From: Himantopus leucocephalus
Taxonomy: Eukaryota; Chordata; Aves; Charadriiformes; Recurvirostridae
Direction of reading: 5' to 3'
Length of the DNA stretch: 64,000 nucleotides
Assembly (NCBI GenBank): GCA_003993805.1
Contig: RSEF01000003.1
Coordinates: 63,025,599-63,089,598, forward strand
Shown here: in pieces, positions 13,384 through 25,327 of the stretch
Layout: each line of letters starts with the position of its first letter
Numbering within the stretch: the stretch's first letter is position 1
Program-made: the position numbers and the translations under genes
The notes under the pieces: generated by a model
The model's database searches: none
The model's input: only the letters and a program-made list of their open reading frames with translations
Told to the model about the DNA's origin: nothing

Positions 13384-16300
13384 GTGTTGTGGGGTTTTTT
13401 AACCTCAGCACTGAATGGATGTTTGTATGCTCTGCATTGTTTAATGGCAGGCATGTAGCTTAGAGTATCTCATGCCTTTATTCAAACAGCAGAGCTTTTG
13501 TCTAATCATTTTCTTACCAGTACTACTCTTCTGTCTTAACTCTATTTCTCCCTGTTAAGGCTGGAAAAAACATTACTGTACTTTCAGTATCTTGGTGGTT
13601 ACATAAATTTTTGCATTTCAGGAATGAATTTGGGACCTCCCTGTAGCCTGTAGATGTGAAATACATAATCCTGATCCACCTCCTAAGCCATCAGAGACCA
13701 TTTTTCAGGGGAAATATGTACACATTTTTCCCAACTCGAGATGAATGATGGCAAAGGAATAGAGTATAAGATATCTCAAAGAGGACACAAAACATATTAC
13801 CCCCTTTTTTTTCCAGTTTGTTTGGAATTTGTTGGTGGCAACTGTGGCCAGTGAACAGCAATCTCCTGATGTTACTTATCTGTCAGAGCAACGGAAAGTT
13901 ATTTCCCATGATGAAATCCACAGATGTGAGTCGCACCCTAGAAAATGAACCTCAGGTCAAACAAGTACTTCTTGAGAGTGAACAGTACAATAATTAAATC
14001 AAGAACAACTTAAATTACATTTCTGCTTCAACAAAGCTGGGATTTTTTTACCCTCTTCTCAGAGCCGTTTGTTAGCTCACAGTCAGTTTCTGCAAAGAAG
14101 ATACGAAGTTTTTGCAGTATTAGTTATGTAGTATTTTTCTGTGTGTTTGGATGAGCACATGCAGCCATGTTAATGAAAGCTGATTTGGTTCCCCGTCTGT
14201 GTACTGAGAAGGGCAAACATGGACTCAAGTCACTCCTAACAATAACTACTTCAGTGTGGGTACAGAAAGTGCTCCCACATTTCCATCTGGGAAATCCTGG
14301 ACTGGAATATATGCATGCATGCACTGCACAGATGGATAACACATGTAATCAGAAACAGTTTTGGGTTTATCAGACTAGATGCAAAGATTGACTCCTGAGA
14401 GTGTCTGTAGAGTCAGCTCACACCAGTGCTCTGGCCATGGGCCTGAGATCTCTGGACACACAGCAACCCATCAAGAGCTCCTGTTGTTGTCTGGTCTGGC
14501 AGCAGGACACTCCTGAGACCCTCTGGACAAATGACCACATCAGTTTTTCCCAAGTGAATCACTTTTTGGGCTGGATGAAAAGAGGGGGCATGAGAGAAAA
14601 AGCAGGATAGCTAGTTGCCCTAGACAAAGGAAAGAAAAAAGTTCTGAATTCCTGCTTAGCTGCGTGTGTTTCAGCCTACACAGTAATAAACTGTCACATG
14701 ATTCAGGGCAAAAAAACACCATCCCTATGTTCACATCATTGAACAAATGTCCACATAAATCATCTATTCCTTGGTTTTCTTTGGAGTACCATTTTAGAGG
14801 TCAATTAACCGTTTTTAAAGAGAACTGGTCAGAATAAACATTCCCCCCTTAAATGGTGAGCGTCTTCATAACTATAGACCTGAAACTGCCAAGTAATAAT
14901 ATAGCATTGTCAGCTGAAAATGACAGTCTTCATATTCTTAATTTGTGACAGTAGTTCCCATTCTCCCCATCTTGCCTAGGGACAGAAAAGAACTGTTGTC
15001 TTGCCCTCCCTTTAACTCATCTCCATTTGTAGAAGTACTGCAGGAGCATAATGAACATCCTACTTAAGTTCAGTAGTAAAAGCAGTTTTCTTTGCTTTAT
15101 ATTGAGAAAGTCATTGTGACAGTATGAACAAGCATGTGAACCTGCCAGAAATCTAGGAGAGTCTGTTGTTGTGATGTTTCAACCTTTAAAACCAAGTGAT
15201 ATATTTCTCTTCAGCTTGGTCAGTCCAAATATCAGATTTTAGGAAGTATTCAGATTTTAGTTTTTCAGTTGCTGTCCAAGCTTTGCATGGTTGTCCTTAT
15301 ATAGAGACAGATGGGCCAATCACCTTCTGAAATTAAATTATGAAAGGAATAGTCATGCCAAGTCAGATTCCAAAGCTTAAGGTTTCTGGTTTGTTGGTGT
15401 TCTTTTTTTTTTTATAAATTATTTTCACACACAAGAAAAGATGAGCCGCACACAAGAGCTGTACTCTGCAGCTGGATCTGCTTCCAAGTCTGAATCTGAA
15501 GGTGGGATATGGACTCTGGATATTTTTAGCCACAAAAAATGTGAACCACAAAAGTATGTAAACTACACACATATATTTGCCTGTTCTTTTCAAAGGAATT
15601 CTCTTCATTGCAGTAAAAAAAATATTGCCCACAGAAAGTTGGCAGAGCAGTAGCCCATGTCCCAGCAGATGCCTATGGAATGTTCCTGACTGCTTTGCAT
15701 GCTAAAATGTGAAGCTTTATAAATAGTGTTAAAATATTCAACTCTAGTTAAAAAAAAAAATAAATATATTCCCCCAAAAGCACATGTAGTATGGACAATA
15801 AACAACGTGCTAATAAATCAGCCATTCCCTAAATGCTTTTCTCATCTGCTGTTTTAAAAATGCAACCAAAGCGGGCCCAGTTAGGTCAAACAGGACTATT
15901 TGTTAATTAAAGTAATATTTGGGGAGAGTGTGGTTGACGCAATATGGTGCTTATTCATCACCTATTTCATATCTAATTATGAGCATAGGTCTAGATTCAG
16001 GAAAGCACTTAGATGAACACATAAGCCACCTTCTCTTCAAGACAGTGTATAAATACATGCTGTATTTTAGCTAAGTAGCTGTGCCTGTTTTTTTCCTATT
16101 AGCTAATTCTAATTACTACTTTGCTTAACACGTAATTTACGTTCTTTGAATGGTACTTCAAAGCATGTTTAGCTCTCATAGACATGGACTTTTAAGGAGA
16201 ATTCAGGCTGTTTGAGTACAGGCCAGAATGATCAACTTTAAGCAGGTACTTCACTCAAATGGGATTTTAAGGTATGCTTAAAGTTAATCATGTTCTTATG

Positions 16301-16549
16301 TATCTTTCTGAAGGGACAATTATTGTTTTGAAATAATTACACATACAACTAATAGAGTTTTTCATTACTTTAGTATCTTTCATCTGATAAACTAAAAATA
16401 AGTTTTAAAGGTGTGTGAATTAAGCTCCTCAATATTCCTTTGAAATAAATGACTATTAACCTTGAATTCTTAATATTCTTAACAAGGAGTACATTAAATT
16501 CCCCTTCTCTCTGAGGAATAGTAGTGATTGAATCTGAATTTTCTCAAAT
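13384..16549. other. AT-rich single-copy-like sequence, no gene seen
   Basis: There are no supported exons, and frames are at most about 90 codons and unrecognised. A 10-T run lies near 15403-15412. No repeat family was identified. Confidence 0.55.
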
Positions 16550-16751
16550 AGCCAGCAATGTGCCCTGGTGGGCAAGAAGGCCAATGGCATCCNNNNNNNN
16601 NNNNNNNNNNNNNNNNNNNNNNNNNNNNNNNNNNNNNNNNNNNNNNNNNNNNNNNNNNNNNNNNNNNNNNNNNNNNNNNNNNNNNNNNNNNNAGATGATC
16701 TCCAAAGGTCCCTTCCAACCCTGACCATTCTGTGAATCTGTGATTCTGTGA
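16550..16751 (+). mobile_element. CR1 LINE, interrupted by assembly gap
   Basis: The left flank (about 16550-16592) reads GCCAGCAATGTGCCCTGGTG and AAGAAGGCCAATGGCATCC, which is the ORF2 reverse-transcriptase region of CR1. The right flank (16693-16751) is the CR1 3' end with tail repeats ATTCTGTGAATCTGTGATT. Both flanks are in plus orientation, so this is one element with its middle missing. The homologous copy at 24101-25327 has about 548 bases between the matching points (24725 and 25274). The hidden part is therefore probably about 0.5 kb, not 100 bases. Confidence 0.9.
16593..16692. other. Assembly gap, 100 N
   Basis: Exactly 100 N. The round length indicates a placeholder of unknown size. 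It lies inside a CR1 copy. Confidence 0.97.
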
Positions 16752-17184
16752 AATTAGTTATTTGAAAGTATTCTACATTTGTACTGAGCTGGTTTAATCT
16801 TTGTCACACCAGTTGATAGTCTAGATCTTAAATTCAACTACTTCCTAAATTAAATGGTTTGTTGAAGTCATATGGGATTTCCGTACCTCAATGCAATGCC
16901 TGCTGATCTTATGCAATTGTCAGTTGTGAATGCTCATCCTCTTTCCAAGGCTTTTGTTACTCACCTTTTCTTCCCCCTTGTTCATGATTTGTATGTCACC
17001 ATTTGTACAGATTTACCTATTAACTGTGAGCCAACAAGTCTGCTTCAGAAAATGTGTCCCTTTTTCTTTCTCTGGCTTCTTTCAGTTTGGCATTTCTTTT
17101 TTTTTTTTTCAGACTTTGCATTCTGAATAGCTCAAGGTGAACTCGGGTGTAGTCTAACTAAAATCAATCCTTTTTTTCTTACCT

Positions 17185-17290
17185 CCAAAACCCTTTCCAC
17201 TCCCATTTTCTATGGCTGCCAAGAACACCATTCTCCTTGTCATCCAAACACACAACCTTTGATTCTTCTTTTGACTTCTCTCGTCAGACT
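17185..17290 (+). mobile_element. Possible ancient non-CR1 LINE reverse-transcriptase relic
   Basis: The plus strand contains CAAAACCCTTTCCACTCCCA, AACACCATTCTCCTTGTCAT and ACACACAACCTTTGATTC in order. These recall the part of vertebrate L2/CR1-clade ORF2 that encodes words like NTTILPV, then HNLGVIFDSSLS. The frame is broken and only about 100 bases align by eye. The surrounding tract is pyrimidine-rich, which raises the risk of a chance match. Confidence 0.25.
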
Positions 17291-18153
17291 CTGACAATAA
17301 GTAAATAGTCAGCCACACATAAATTATTTTGTCCATCTTTGCACAGGGTACGAATATCTTTTCTTGAAATTCAAAATTTTACATAGCTCTTTCCTGCTTA
17401 TATTTTGAAAGCACGTCCTTTAGTTTTTTGTTTAATTTAATAGCTCACTTTTAAGTAAAACTCCCCAAAAAATTATCTTTTTCTGTCACCACTAAGAAGA
17501 GCTTACTACAACAGCAATTTTAACAATGATACCGATATAAGGGAATCAATATAGAGCAATTTCAAACCCATCTTCCTAATTCCGTTTCTTCCTCTCACAT
17601 TTCCCTTAATTACTATTATCTTTTATATAATAAGTATTTGTGAATAAAGATTGTTGAAGGTTCAAGTCAGGTACCTTGCCTTTCTTTTTGTTCAGCAAAT
17701 TTGTGCTAATATGTGCACATGTGAAAATACAAACAATATATGAAACTCTTTGGCAGCTAGGTTTCAGTGGTTAGCGTCTTTCTTTGGAGCTGACTCCATG
17801 CCAAGGGAATTTGTCCTTGATGTGGAAACAGTTTTGTTGACTTCATAATGCTTCTTTGTTTTGGAGGGAAAAAAACCCTTTGAACTGGTTTTAAAAAATG
17901 TGTTGCAAAGATTCATGAAAGAAATAGTTTTTTTTATTGTCAGATTTAGCAGGTCAAAAGGTGAAACTGCAACAATTTCGGGCTCTGATTGATAGACTTT
18001 GCTGCAGAATATCTGCCTGAGTGATTCCCCAGGGCTGCTCAGCTGAGAAAGCGTTATGTGATCAAACCTGCTCTCGGTGGCAGGGGTAACGACAAGGGGT
18101 GTCATGGGATAGATGGTAGCTCACTGCACTTTTATTTGTAATAATTCATTGTG

Positions 18154-18174
18154 TTTGTTTTGTTTTGTTTTTTC
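18154..18174. repeat. (TTTTG)n microsatellite
   Basis: Short run of TTTG/TTTTG units ending in a T run. Low-complexity sequence with no associated gene. Confidence 0.8.
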
Positions 18175-20317
18175 TTAAATCCCCATTTCCTGAGAGAAAA
18201 AAGCCACAACTCAATTTGGACATAACCTTTTGTGAAATTAAATGCAAACTAAGTTTCATGATATTTTTCATGTATACGTTTGTTGTCCAAGGATATCAAA
18301 ACAAAGTCAGTAGGAGATATTGCTGCTTATCCTGTAATGGAAGTCATTCTGGACTGAATATGTGATTCACATTATTAAAGCTTCAGCATCCACTCTTCTG
18401 CAGTCCTAGTCCCACACAGAAAAGAAACCTTGACTGAGAAGTGAGGTTTCTGATACAAAATAAGGTACAAACCTTACTGATGCTTCTGCCAGAAGCAGGG
18501 CTTTCATCAGATCTCCCTTTTGTGTGGCTTATCTGGTGTTTAACTCACCACAGCCTCCCCCCAGTGAGCACTCATCTCTCTTCTACCTGTATATCGATAT
18601 CTCTTTTCAGGTCTGCTGAGCTTGGTTGAAATCGGCTGATGGGTTCAAATATAATTGGACTGAAATGTCTGACAGGTAGAGATACGCACAACACAATCTC
18701 CAAATCCTTAGTGCCTCAGGCAAGAAACTAGATGAAAAGAATATGAAATAAAATAACCACCCCACCCTGCCCCAAAAATTAAGGCATAAACTTAACAATC
18801 CTCTGCAAGAAGTTTTTCCTCTGAAAAATAAAAAAGGCTCCGGCAAGTCCTGGTCACCCAGTATGGGTTCTGATACTGCTCGTGATTTGCCGTGAATGTT
18901 CCCCCTTTCCAAATGTGATAGCTATCAGTACACAGCTGTACAATATCCCCAGGCAGATAAAATATGGTCTTAAAAAAATTACCCAAGCTAATCACCAAAT
19001 AAATTTATAGATCATGATTGTCCCACATATATTTGCTCCACTACCTGCTGTTGATGTCAAATATCAACATAAATTACCATAAACAGAGTTGTATAAATAT
19101 CAGCATCACTCTTTAGGCAGCATTAGCTGTTATCTACCTTCTACTTTGCATCTTAAGAACAAGATAAAGGGCTTTCATTTACTATTTAAAAATGCTAAAC
19201 AAGTTTAATTTCTGAGCAATACTTAAACAACGAAAAACCATTAATTGCTATAAGATGCTATGAGCTATAGTCTTTGAGCTATTGCTCTGCCTCCATGCTC
19301 ATCCTCATTAGGCTTGTGCCTGTTGTACATATATGAAAAAGTACTATGCAGTTTAACCATAAGACTCTTGAAAAACAAGGCTGTAGGGCATGAAGTTTGT
19401 TTCCCTCTGAAAGGTTCTCCTGTTTTTCTGCATTACATAAATACTGAAGAAAAAAATGAAAGACTTAAAACACAGGCCCTGTCATAAAAGTTTAACCAGC
19501 CAGGTGAAAACTTGTTCTAAAAGCAGGTCTCCTCAAAGAGATTTCAGATTTAGTTTGTCCAGGTTGTATAAACTATAGAAAAATAAAGCTGCCTTTCCAA
19601 AGTTTGCTGGGTTGTAAGTACATTTTCATGCTGTAATTTAGCAATTAAATATGTAAATTATCAAGTTCATAGTTGAACATGAAGTTTTGGCCTTTTGATG
19701 GCTCAGTTTATTGGCGTGTTACCAGTTCTGCTTTAGCACCATCATTTCCCCAATCTGTGAGTTGGCACTAATTGCTTTTTGCAAAAATAGCAACTGCATT
19801 TGCTTTATGTGTTGCCAGTGCATTATAAGCTGCTCACTGATTCTTGAATTTCACTGTCCCAAAAGGCAGAAGAAGAAAAAAGCATGCTAGACATTCAGTT
19901 TATTCCACTTAATACTCTATAAGCCGCATTTTGGCATTGCTCTGCTTCATGTTATCCCATGCAGATGACTTGATTGTATGGGGATTGCAATCTGTGTATG
20001 TATCTGCATTAATATGTATTGCAGATCAACAGAGGAGAATCTGTAGAGCTAATTGGTGCTGAGGACCTGACATTCAAAATTATATAAATTTCAGGGTTTT
20101 TCAGACTTCAAACAACCCTTGCGTGGTGCCAGGAACTAAAGGTCCAACTTGAGCTGGAGGGTGTCAGCTGTGGTCCCACTGTCGAGCTACAGGAATAATC
20201 AAGTTCATTAATCCTAAAGCAGCTCCATGATGCAAAGCAAAGCACAGGAAGCAAGTAGGACTCTCATATTCACTTCAAAAGTACAGTCCTGGTTCAGTCA
20301 AACTCTAAAGCAGATAT

Positions 20318-20420
20318 CTGTCTCAGAACAAAGACCTGCCAAAGACCAGTATCCTCTCCAGTAGAAGGCAGTAGTTCAGAGGAAGGATGCAAGAAGCAGG
20401 ACAGGTACATGGTGATCTTT
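20318..20420 (-). mobile_element. Ancient CR1/L3-type LINE 3' end relic
   Basis: The plus strand shows CAGAACAAAGACCTGCCAAA, then CCAGTATCCTCTCCAG, then TTCAGAGGAAGGATGCAAGA. This matches in order the well-known amniote pattern 'ggtcagaccaaaggtccat…agcccagtatcctgtc…cttcagaggaaggtgcaag', the reverse complement of an L3/CR1-like LINE 3' end. Divergence is heavy and the boundaries are approximate. It predates the CR1 copies with intact tails and is non-coding. Confidence 0.5.
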
Positions 20421-21137
20421 CCCTTTGCTTCCAAAACCAAGTTTTTAATGACCCTCTGATTAGAACTGGATGCAATTGCACATGAACATTAATGTGCTAT
20501 ATAAGATTGTCATGTTAATCTTGTAACTGACATGATGAAGAGCAACTCTACACTCCATGAAGAGTTTATGTGGGTACGTATAGTCAGGAAGAGCAACAGA
20601 CACAAGCACATCTGCTGTTGGTTAAATGCAGCTGATGTGTTTGCATGAAACGCCCGTTTATCTCTTTTAGTGGTTCTTACCTTGCCCTCTGCTAAGTACT
20701 CGTATTGAAAAAAAATACTTTGCGTTCCTATCATAAAACATGTCATCGTTGTCACCATAGCTTGATTCTGAACTTGCACATGATGAAATATTTGTTAACA
20801 TGATGTGTTCATACATAAAACAGAAAAGAAAGATGTGAAAAGTGTGGAAAATCATTAGACTTATTTCAAAATACGTGGTAGTTCTGTGCAGAACTAAACC
20901 TCAGACTAGATTCTCTGTGATATGTCCCTTTCCATCATTGTATCAAAACACTTTTAAAAAGCAGATCTTCCCTTGAGCCCTTCAAGGACTTGTATGTCAT
21001 CTCCTTCCTGCCTTTTCCACTTTGGCTTTGCCTAAGGAGCAATTAGCAGCTCGTGTGAATAGGTAGCTGTGAGGACAGCTCTGGTGTACAAAGGGAAAAC
21101 AGCTGTAGTCATCTAAAAAAGCAGCAAATATACAAAG

Positions 21138-21166
21138 GAAATAAATAAACAAACAAACAAAAAACC
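21138..21166. repeat. (AAAT)/(AAAC)n microsatellite
   Basis: Run of AAAT then AAAC tetranucleotides, followed by an A-rich stretch to about 21178. Simple repeat only. Confidence 0.85.
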
Positions 21167-21510
21167 CCAACAAAAAATCACACTGAACTTGGCAAATCAG
21201 GGTGGCAATCATGGTTATGTCCCTCACTAGGCCTTGAGTCAAGGCAACAAAACTCCTCTACAAATGTTACAATTTTCCATGCCATTTCTCTCACTTTATT
21301 CAAGAATACCATTTGTCCATGTACATGGCTCTTAAATACAAATAAATCTAAAAATACAGACTTGGTATTTTGGTGGGATCTTGGCATTTCCACCGAAATC
21401 AGATCTACACTGTGCTGGGCATTATATGCGTAGTAAGGATCTCTGTCTTCAGGAGCACTGGGGTAAGGCGCATAAACCCGGCCACTGTTCCCACTCTGCC
21501 AAGAAATGGA

Positions 21511-21592
21511 GGGAAATGGAGGCACGGAGCTAACTACAGAGGATCGTCCAAGGTTATGCAGGATGTCCGTGTCAGAAATGAAGACTGCTGCA
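21511..21592 (+). mobile_element. Ancient MIR/L2-type SINE tail relic
   Basis: GGGAAATGGAGGCACGGAGC, then GTCCAAGGTTATGCAGGATG, then TCCGTGTCAGAAATGAAGAC line up with the conserved MIR/L2-related core known from amniotes: 'gaaactgaggcacagagag…ttgcccaaggtcacacaggaagtctgtggcagagc'. About 80 bases match at roughly two thirds identity by eye. No A/B-box head is visible, so only the 3' part survives. It is inert. Confidence 0.5.
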
Positions 21593-24100
21593 GTTAAACC
21601 CATATATTTTAAGCTTTCTCTTTTTGTGCCTCACTTTGAAACAACTCTGTTTACCTAAAATGCAATCGTTTGGGCTTTTTTTTTTCTTAACCTCAGTAGT
21701 TTGCTCAGGCTTAAATGGTTACACTGGGCATATGGTAAGGAACCACAACAACAGGCCTCCTGGACTGAAAAGCAAAGCAGTCTAATACAGATATGAATGT
21801 TAGATCTTAGGACAGCACAGCATAGTTACAACTTGTTCTTACAGAACATTGATGTCCATAGAAGACACAGATCCACTGAAGTGGTAAATCCTGAGTCAAA
21901 ATAATGGAGAGGCCTCTCTGTGAGGGTTCACAGGTCCCAAGACTGATTTTCCACAATTTGTCTTGTAACGGTTATTAAACTCAGCCTAACGGCTGCTCTG
22001 ATGATATGTAAACACATCCAAATACACCTGTTTGTGGAGCTTCAGAGCTTTCACTTTTGCTTTTTTCTCTCATATCAGTGTCTTCAGACATTTTCACGCA
22101 ATGATGTGGGCAATGTATCTTGCATGGGACGTCTAGGAGAAAGCAGACCTGGGACCTCTCACCTTCAGTGTCAAGTAGCTCCACTGTGCTAACGGAACAA
22201 TATTTGGACCAGAATGTGCTGGAGTGATGAATGTGGCCTCCAAGTCAGGCATGCCTCATCTTTTCCAAACAACATTCTTGAACAGATTAGAGGATAATCT
22301 GACAGGCAGGCCCAGCCAATTAAAACAGTAATTGAAATAGCTGAGAGTGTTTTATTTGGCAGAAACTGAGCATTCTGCTTCATTTCTTAACGAACAAACA
22401 AGCAGGGTCAATCATAATCGTTTGATTAATGTAAGAAGTCATTTTTCTGCTAAGATAATTTCCTATCTTGTGTTTCTAAAAACAAAACCAGAAAAGCCAA
22501 ACAAGAAAGAAAAAATTCCTTTCGACCTTTGGTGGGACACTATAAACATCAGTCAATGAATAAAATCCTGAAATGATGGTGAAACCACAAAAAGCATAAC
22601 AGTTCCCCTTTTGACTAGAGGTAGGCAAAGGTATTTCAGATGCAGGGAAGGGGGAAACCTCAGGAAGCCCACACTCATTAAAGGATTGAGGTTCGTTTTC
22701 CTGAGTCTCAGAAACATTTAGGAAAACAACATTAAACAAAAAGCAAACTAAAACTTCCCCTGCGACTTCTATAACCTTATTGAGGCCCTTGCAACATTCC
22801 AGCCGCTTTTGACCAGCCCTGTACTATAAAGAAAAAACAAGAAAAAAAAATCCATTCCAAAAGAAAAATGTCAGTTAGGAAAGTAAATGTAAGGCGTATT
22901 TCAAACAACCAGCACACATCGCTAATTGGCAGTTGCTTAGTGATTTACTGGAGACAGCTTGTTAGCTTTGGTACAGCGCCAAGTGGTACCCACATCACTG
23001 AAAGCATCTCAGCTGCGTTTGGGCATGGATATCTCAGACTCTCCTTCCTACTGTCCCCAGTTTAGGAAAGCATCGCTATTCATCAAAGTACTTAGGCCAC
23101 ATGCTTAATTTTAATCATGTGCTTTCCTCAAAAGGGATGCATTTAAACATGTGCTAGGGGTTTCAACATGTGCTAGAGTTATTTATGGAATTGCTCCTTC
23201 CAGGAATGGCATACATCTGAAAGCAATATGGGAAGTATTGACTGCCAAGATGAAGACTGTGTCTATTCTGTGTGTGAGTTGTGGATTTCAGTCCTCAGAC
23301 CAGTTAATTTGGCACCTTGCAGAAGGAATTTAAAGACGTCTACTGTTTCCTGAAGATAACGTGTGAGTAATACGACATTGTGTTCAATCAAAGGTTGGAA
23401 TGATGCATTCAGTAGTTTTGACACAGAATGCAAACACTGATCTGTGTGATTTTGTCTGAAGTGAAGGTGGCTGTGGGAACCACAGTGTATGTTGGACTCA
23501 GCAATTAAGTACCTTCAAATATTTTCATCCTTGTTAAATGTGTTAGGTTTGCCACTACAATGTGAAGGTAGAAGTACATTGGGATAGTCAGGGATGTCAC
23601 TCCCAAATAGTGGCAATGCCATCCCATACCTTCCATTATATTGCAGGTACACACTAAAGCCTATCTTCTGGGAACTTATCTTCCAGTGTTGTAAAAAGCC
23701 ATGCAGACTTTCTCATTGCTCCTGTCTGCGATTTCTTTATAGCAAGAATGAAGCATGTATTGAAGTGCAAGGAGCAAAACTCCTTTTCCTTCACAGTCCT
23801 GTTGTTATAAAGGAATTTTTGCAACTTAGTTGTAAGAAGAACTAATCATACTAGTATTGAAAATATGCCCAAGCACCGTTTTCTGATTTTGTCACTGACC
23901 TGGAGTGGCTGGTCTGGGCCATGTTACATGCAATGAATAGAGGCCACATGTCTAGCCAGCTATAAACCCTCACCCTCCTCTTCCTTGCTAGTCACAGAGT
24001 AGAGTATTCCCTCACCAGGCTTTTGGGACATAGTTCAGTTGCACCAGCTGCGCACTCCATAGAGAAACTGCATTCAACATGCATGGCTTCCCCCAGTTAA

Positions 24101-25235
24101 GGATTTTTTGACAACGTGACCCGGTTAGTGGATGAGGGCAAGGCTGTGGATGTTGTTTACTTGATCTTCAGTGAAGCCTTCGACACGGTTTCCCACAGTT
24201 TCTCTTGGAAAAACTGGCTGCTCGTGGCTCGGACGGGTGTACTCTTTGCTGGGTAAAAAACTAGCTGGATGGCCGTGCCCAGGGAGTGGTGGTGAATGGA
24301 GCTAAATCCAGTTGGTGGCTGATCACAAGTGGTGTTCCCCAGGGCTCGGTACTGGGACTGGTACTCTTTAATATCTTTATCAATGACCTGGACAAGGGGA
24401 TCAAGCACATCCTCACTAAGTTTGCAGATGACACTAAGTTAGGTGGGAATATCGACTTGCTTGAAGGTAGGAAGGCTCTACAGAGGGATCTGGACAGGTT
24501 GGATTGATGGGCAGAGGCCAATGGTATGAAGTTCAACAAGGCCAAGTGCCGGGTCCTGCACTTGGGTCACAACAACCCCATGCAGCGCTACAGGCTTGGG
24601 GAGGAATGGCTGGAAAGCTGCCTGGCAGCTTCTCCTTCCAGAGAAGGACCTGGGGGTGTTGGTCTACGGCCGGCTGAATATGAGCCGGCAGTGTGCCCAG
24701 GTGGCCAAGAAGGCCAATGGCATCCTGGCCTGTATCAGAAATAGAGTGGTGAGCAGGACTAGGGAAGTGATTGTCCCCCAATACTCGGCACCAGTGAGGC
24801 TGCACCTCAAATACTGTGTTCAGTTCTGGCCCCCTCACTACAAGAAAGACATCGAGGTGCTGGAGCGTGTCCAGAGAAGGGCTACGAAGCTGGTGAAGGG
24901 TCTGGGGGACAAGTCTTATGAGGAGCGACTGAGGGAACTGGGGTTGTTTAGCCTGGAGCAAAGGAAGCTCAGGGGAGACCTTATCGCTCTCTACAATTAC
25001 CTGAAAGGAGGTTGTAGCAAAGTGGGGGTTGACCTCTTCTCGCTAGTAACAAGTGATAGGACAAGAGAAAATGGCCTCAAGTTACGCCAGGGGAGGTTTA
25101 GGATGGACGTTAGGAAAAATTTCTTCATGGAAAGGGTTGCCAAGCATTGGAACAGGCTGCCCAGGGAAGTGTTGTAGTCACCATCCCTGGAGGTATTTAA
25201 AAGATGGGTAGACATGGTGCTTAGGGACATGGTTT
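24101..25235 (+). pseudogene. CR1 ORF2 reverse-transcriptase fragment, broken
   Basis: ORF2 of CR1 encodes an endonuclease plus reverse transcriptase that copies the element into the genome by target-primed reverse transcription. Only the reverse-transcriptase palm-to-C-terminal part is here. Motifs in order: [39 protein letters not shown], then the catalytic FADDTKLGG (its two aspartates near 24427), then [31 protein letters not shown] and [19 protein letters not shown]. Breaks: a frameshift near 24200 after VSHS, an in-frame TAG near 24265 where tryptophan is expected, a TGA near 24505 where arginine is expected, a 13-base insertion at 24629-24641 that shifts the frame, and a TAG at 25175-25177 before the expected end. 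The endonuclease domain and ORF1 are absent. It is not functional. Confidence 0.93.
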
Positions 25236-25327
25236 AGAGGTGGTTTTGGCAGTGTTAGGTGGATGGTCGGACTTGATGATCTTAAAGGTCCCTTCCAACC
25301 TAGACAATTCTATGTTTCTATGATTTT
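24101..25327 (+). mobile_element. CR1 LINE, longest copy, 5'-truncated, about 1.2 kb
   Basis: A continuous plus-strand CR1 3' portion: the second half of the ORF2 reverse transcriptase, the 3' untranslated region and the tail. It starts abruptly at 24101 with GGATTTTTTGACAACGTGAC (5' truncation) and ends at the terminal repeat around TTCTATGTTTCTATGATTTT. The CCTTCCAACCTAGACAATTC block before the tail is typical. As expected for CR1, no poly(A) and no clear target-site duplication is visible. Low divergence from the remembered consensus makes it one of the younger copies here. Confidence 0.96.

Larger units (their letters stand above)
16752..20317. other. Single-copy-like sequence, pyrimidine-rich in part, no gene seen
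   Basis: A pyrimidine-rich stretch runs from about 16930 to 17280 and includes a 13-T run at 17097-17109. A minus frame at 17764-18105 (113 codons) shows no recognisable domain. Otherwise it is AT-rich and unassigned. Confidence 0.5.
20421..24100. other. AT-rich single-copy-like sequence, no gene seen
   Basis: Apart from the microsatellite at 21138 and the relic at 21511, nothing was identified. A 141-codon minus frame at 21178-21603 overlaps that relic and has no domain, so it is not taken as a gene. Confidence 0.5.

Noticed and set aside
16456..16728. Open frames spanning the N runs (also at 30759-31113, 42436-42765 and 57871-58092)
   Set aside because: They exist only because N codons were read through; the flanks are CR1.
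21178..21603. 141-codon minus-strand open frame
   Set aside because: It runs antisense through the MIR/L2-type relic at 21511-21592 and a microsatellite at 21138-21166 lies just beyond its end. No domain.
24533..24961. 142-codon minus-strand open frame
   Set aside because: It is the antisense shadow of the CR1 reverse-transcriptase region on the plus strand.
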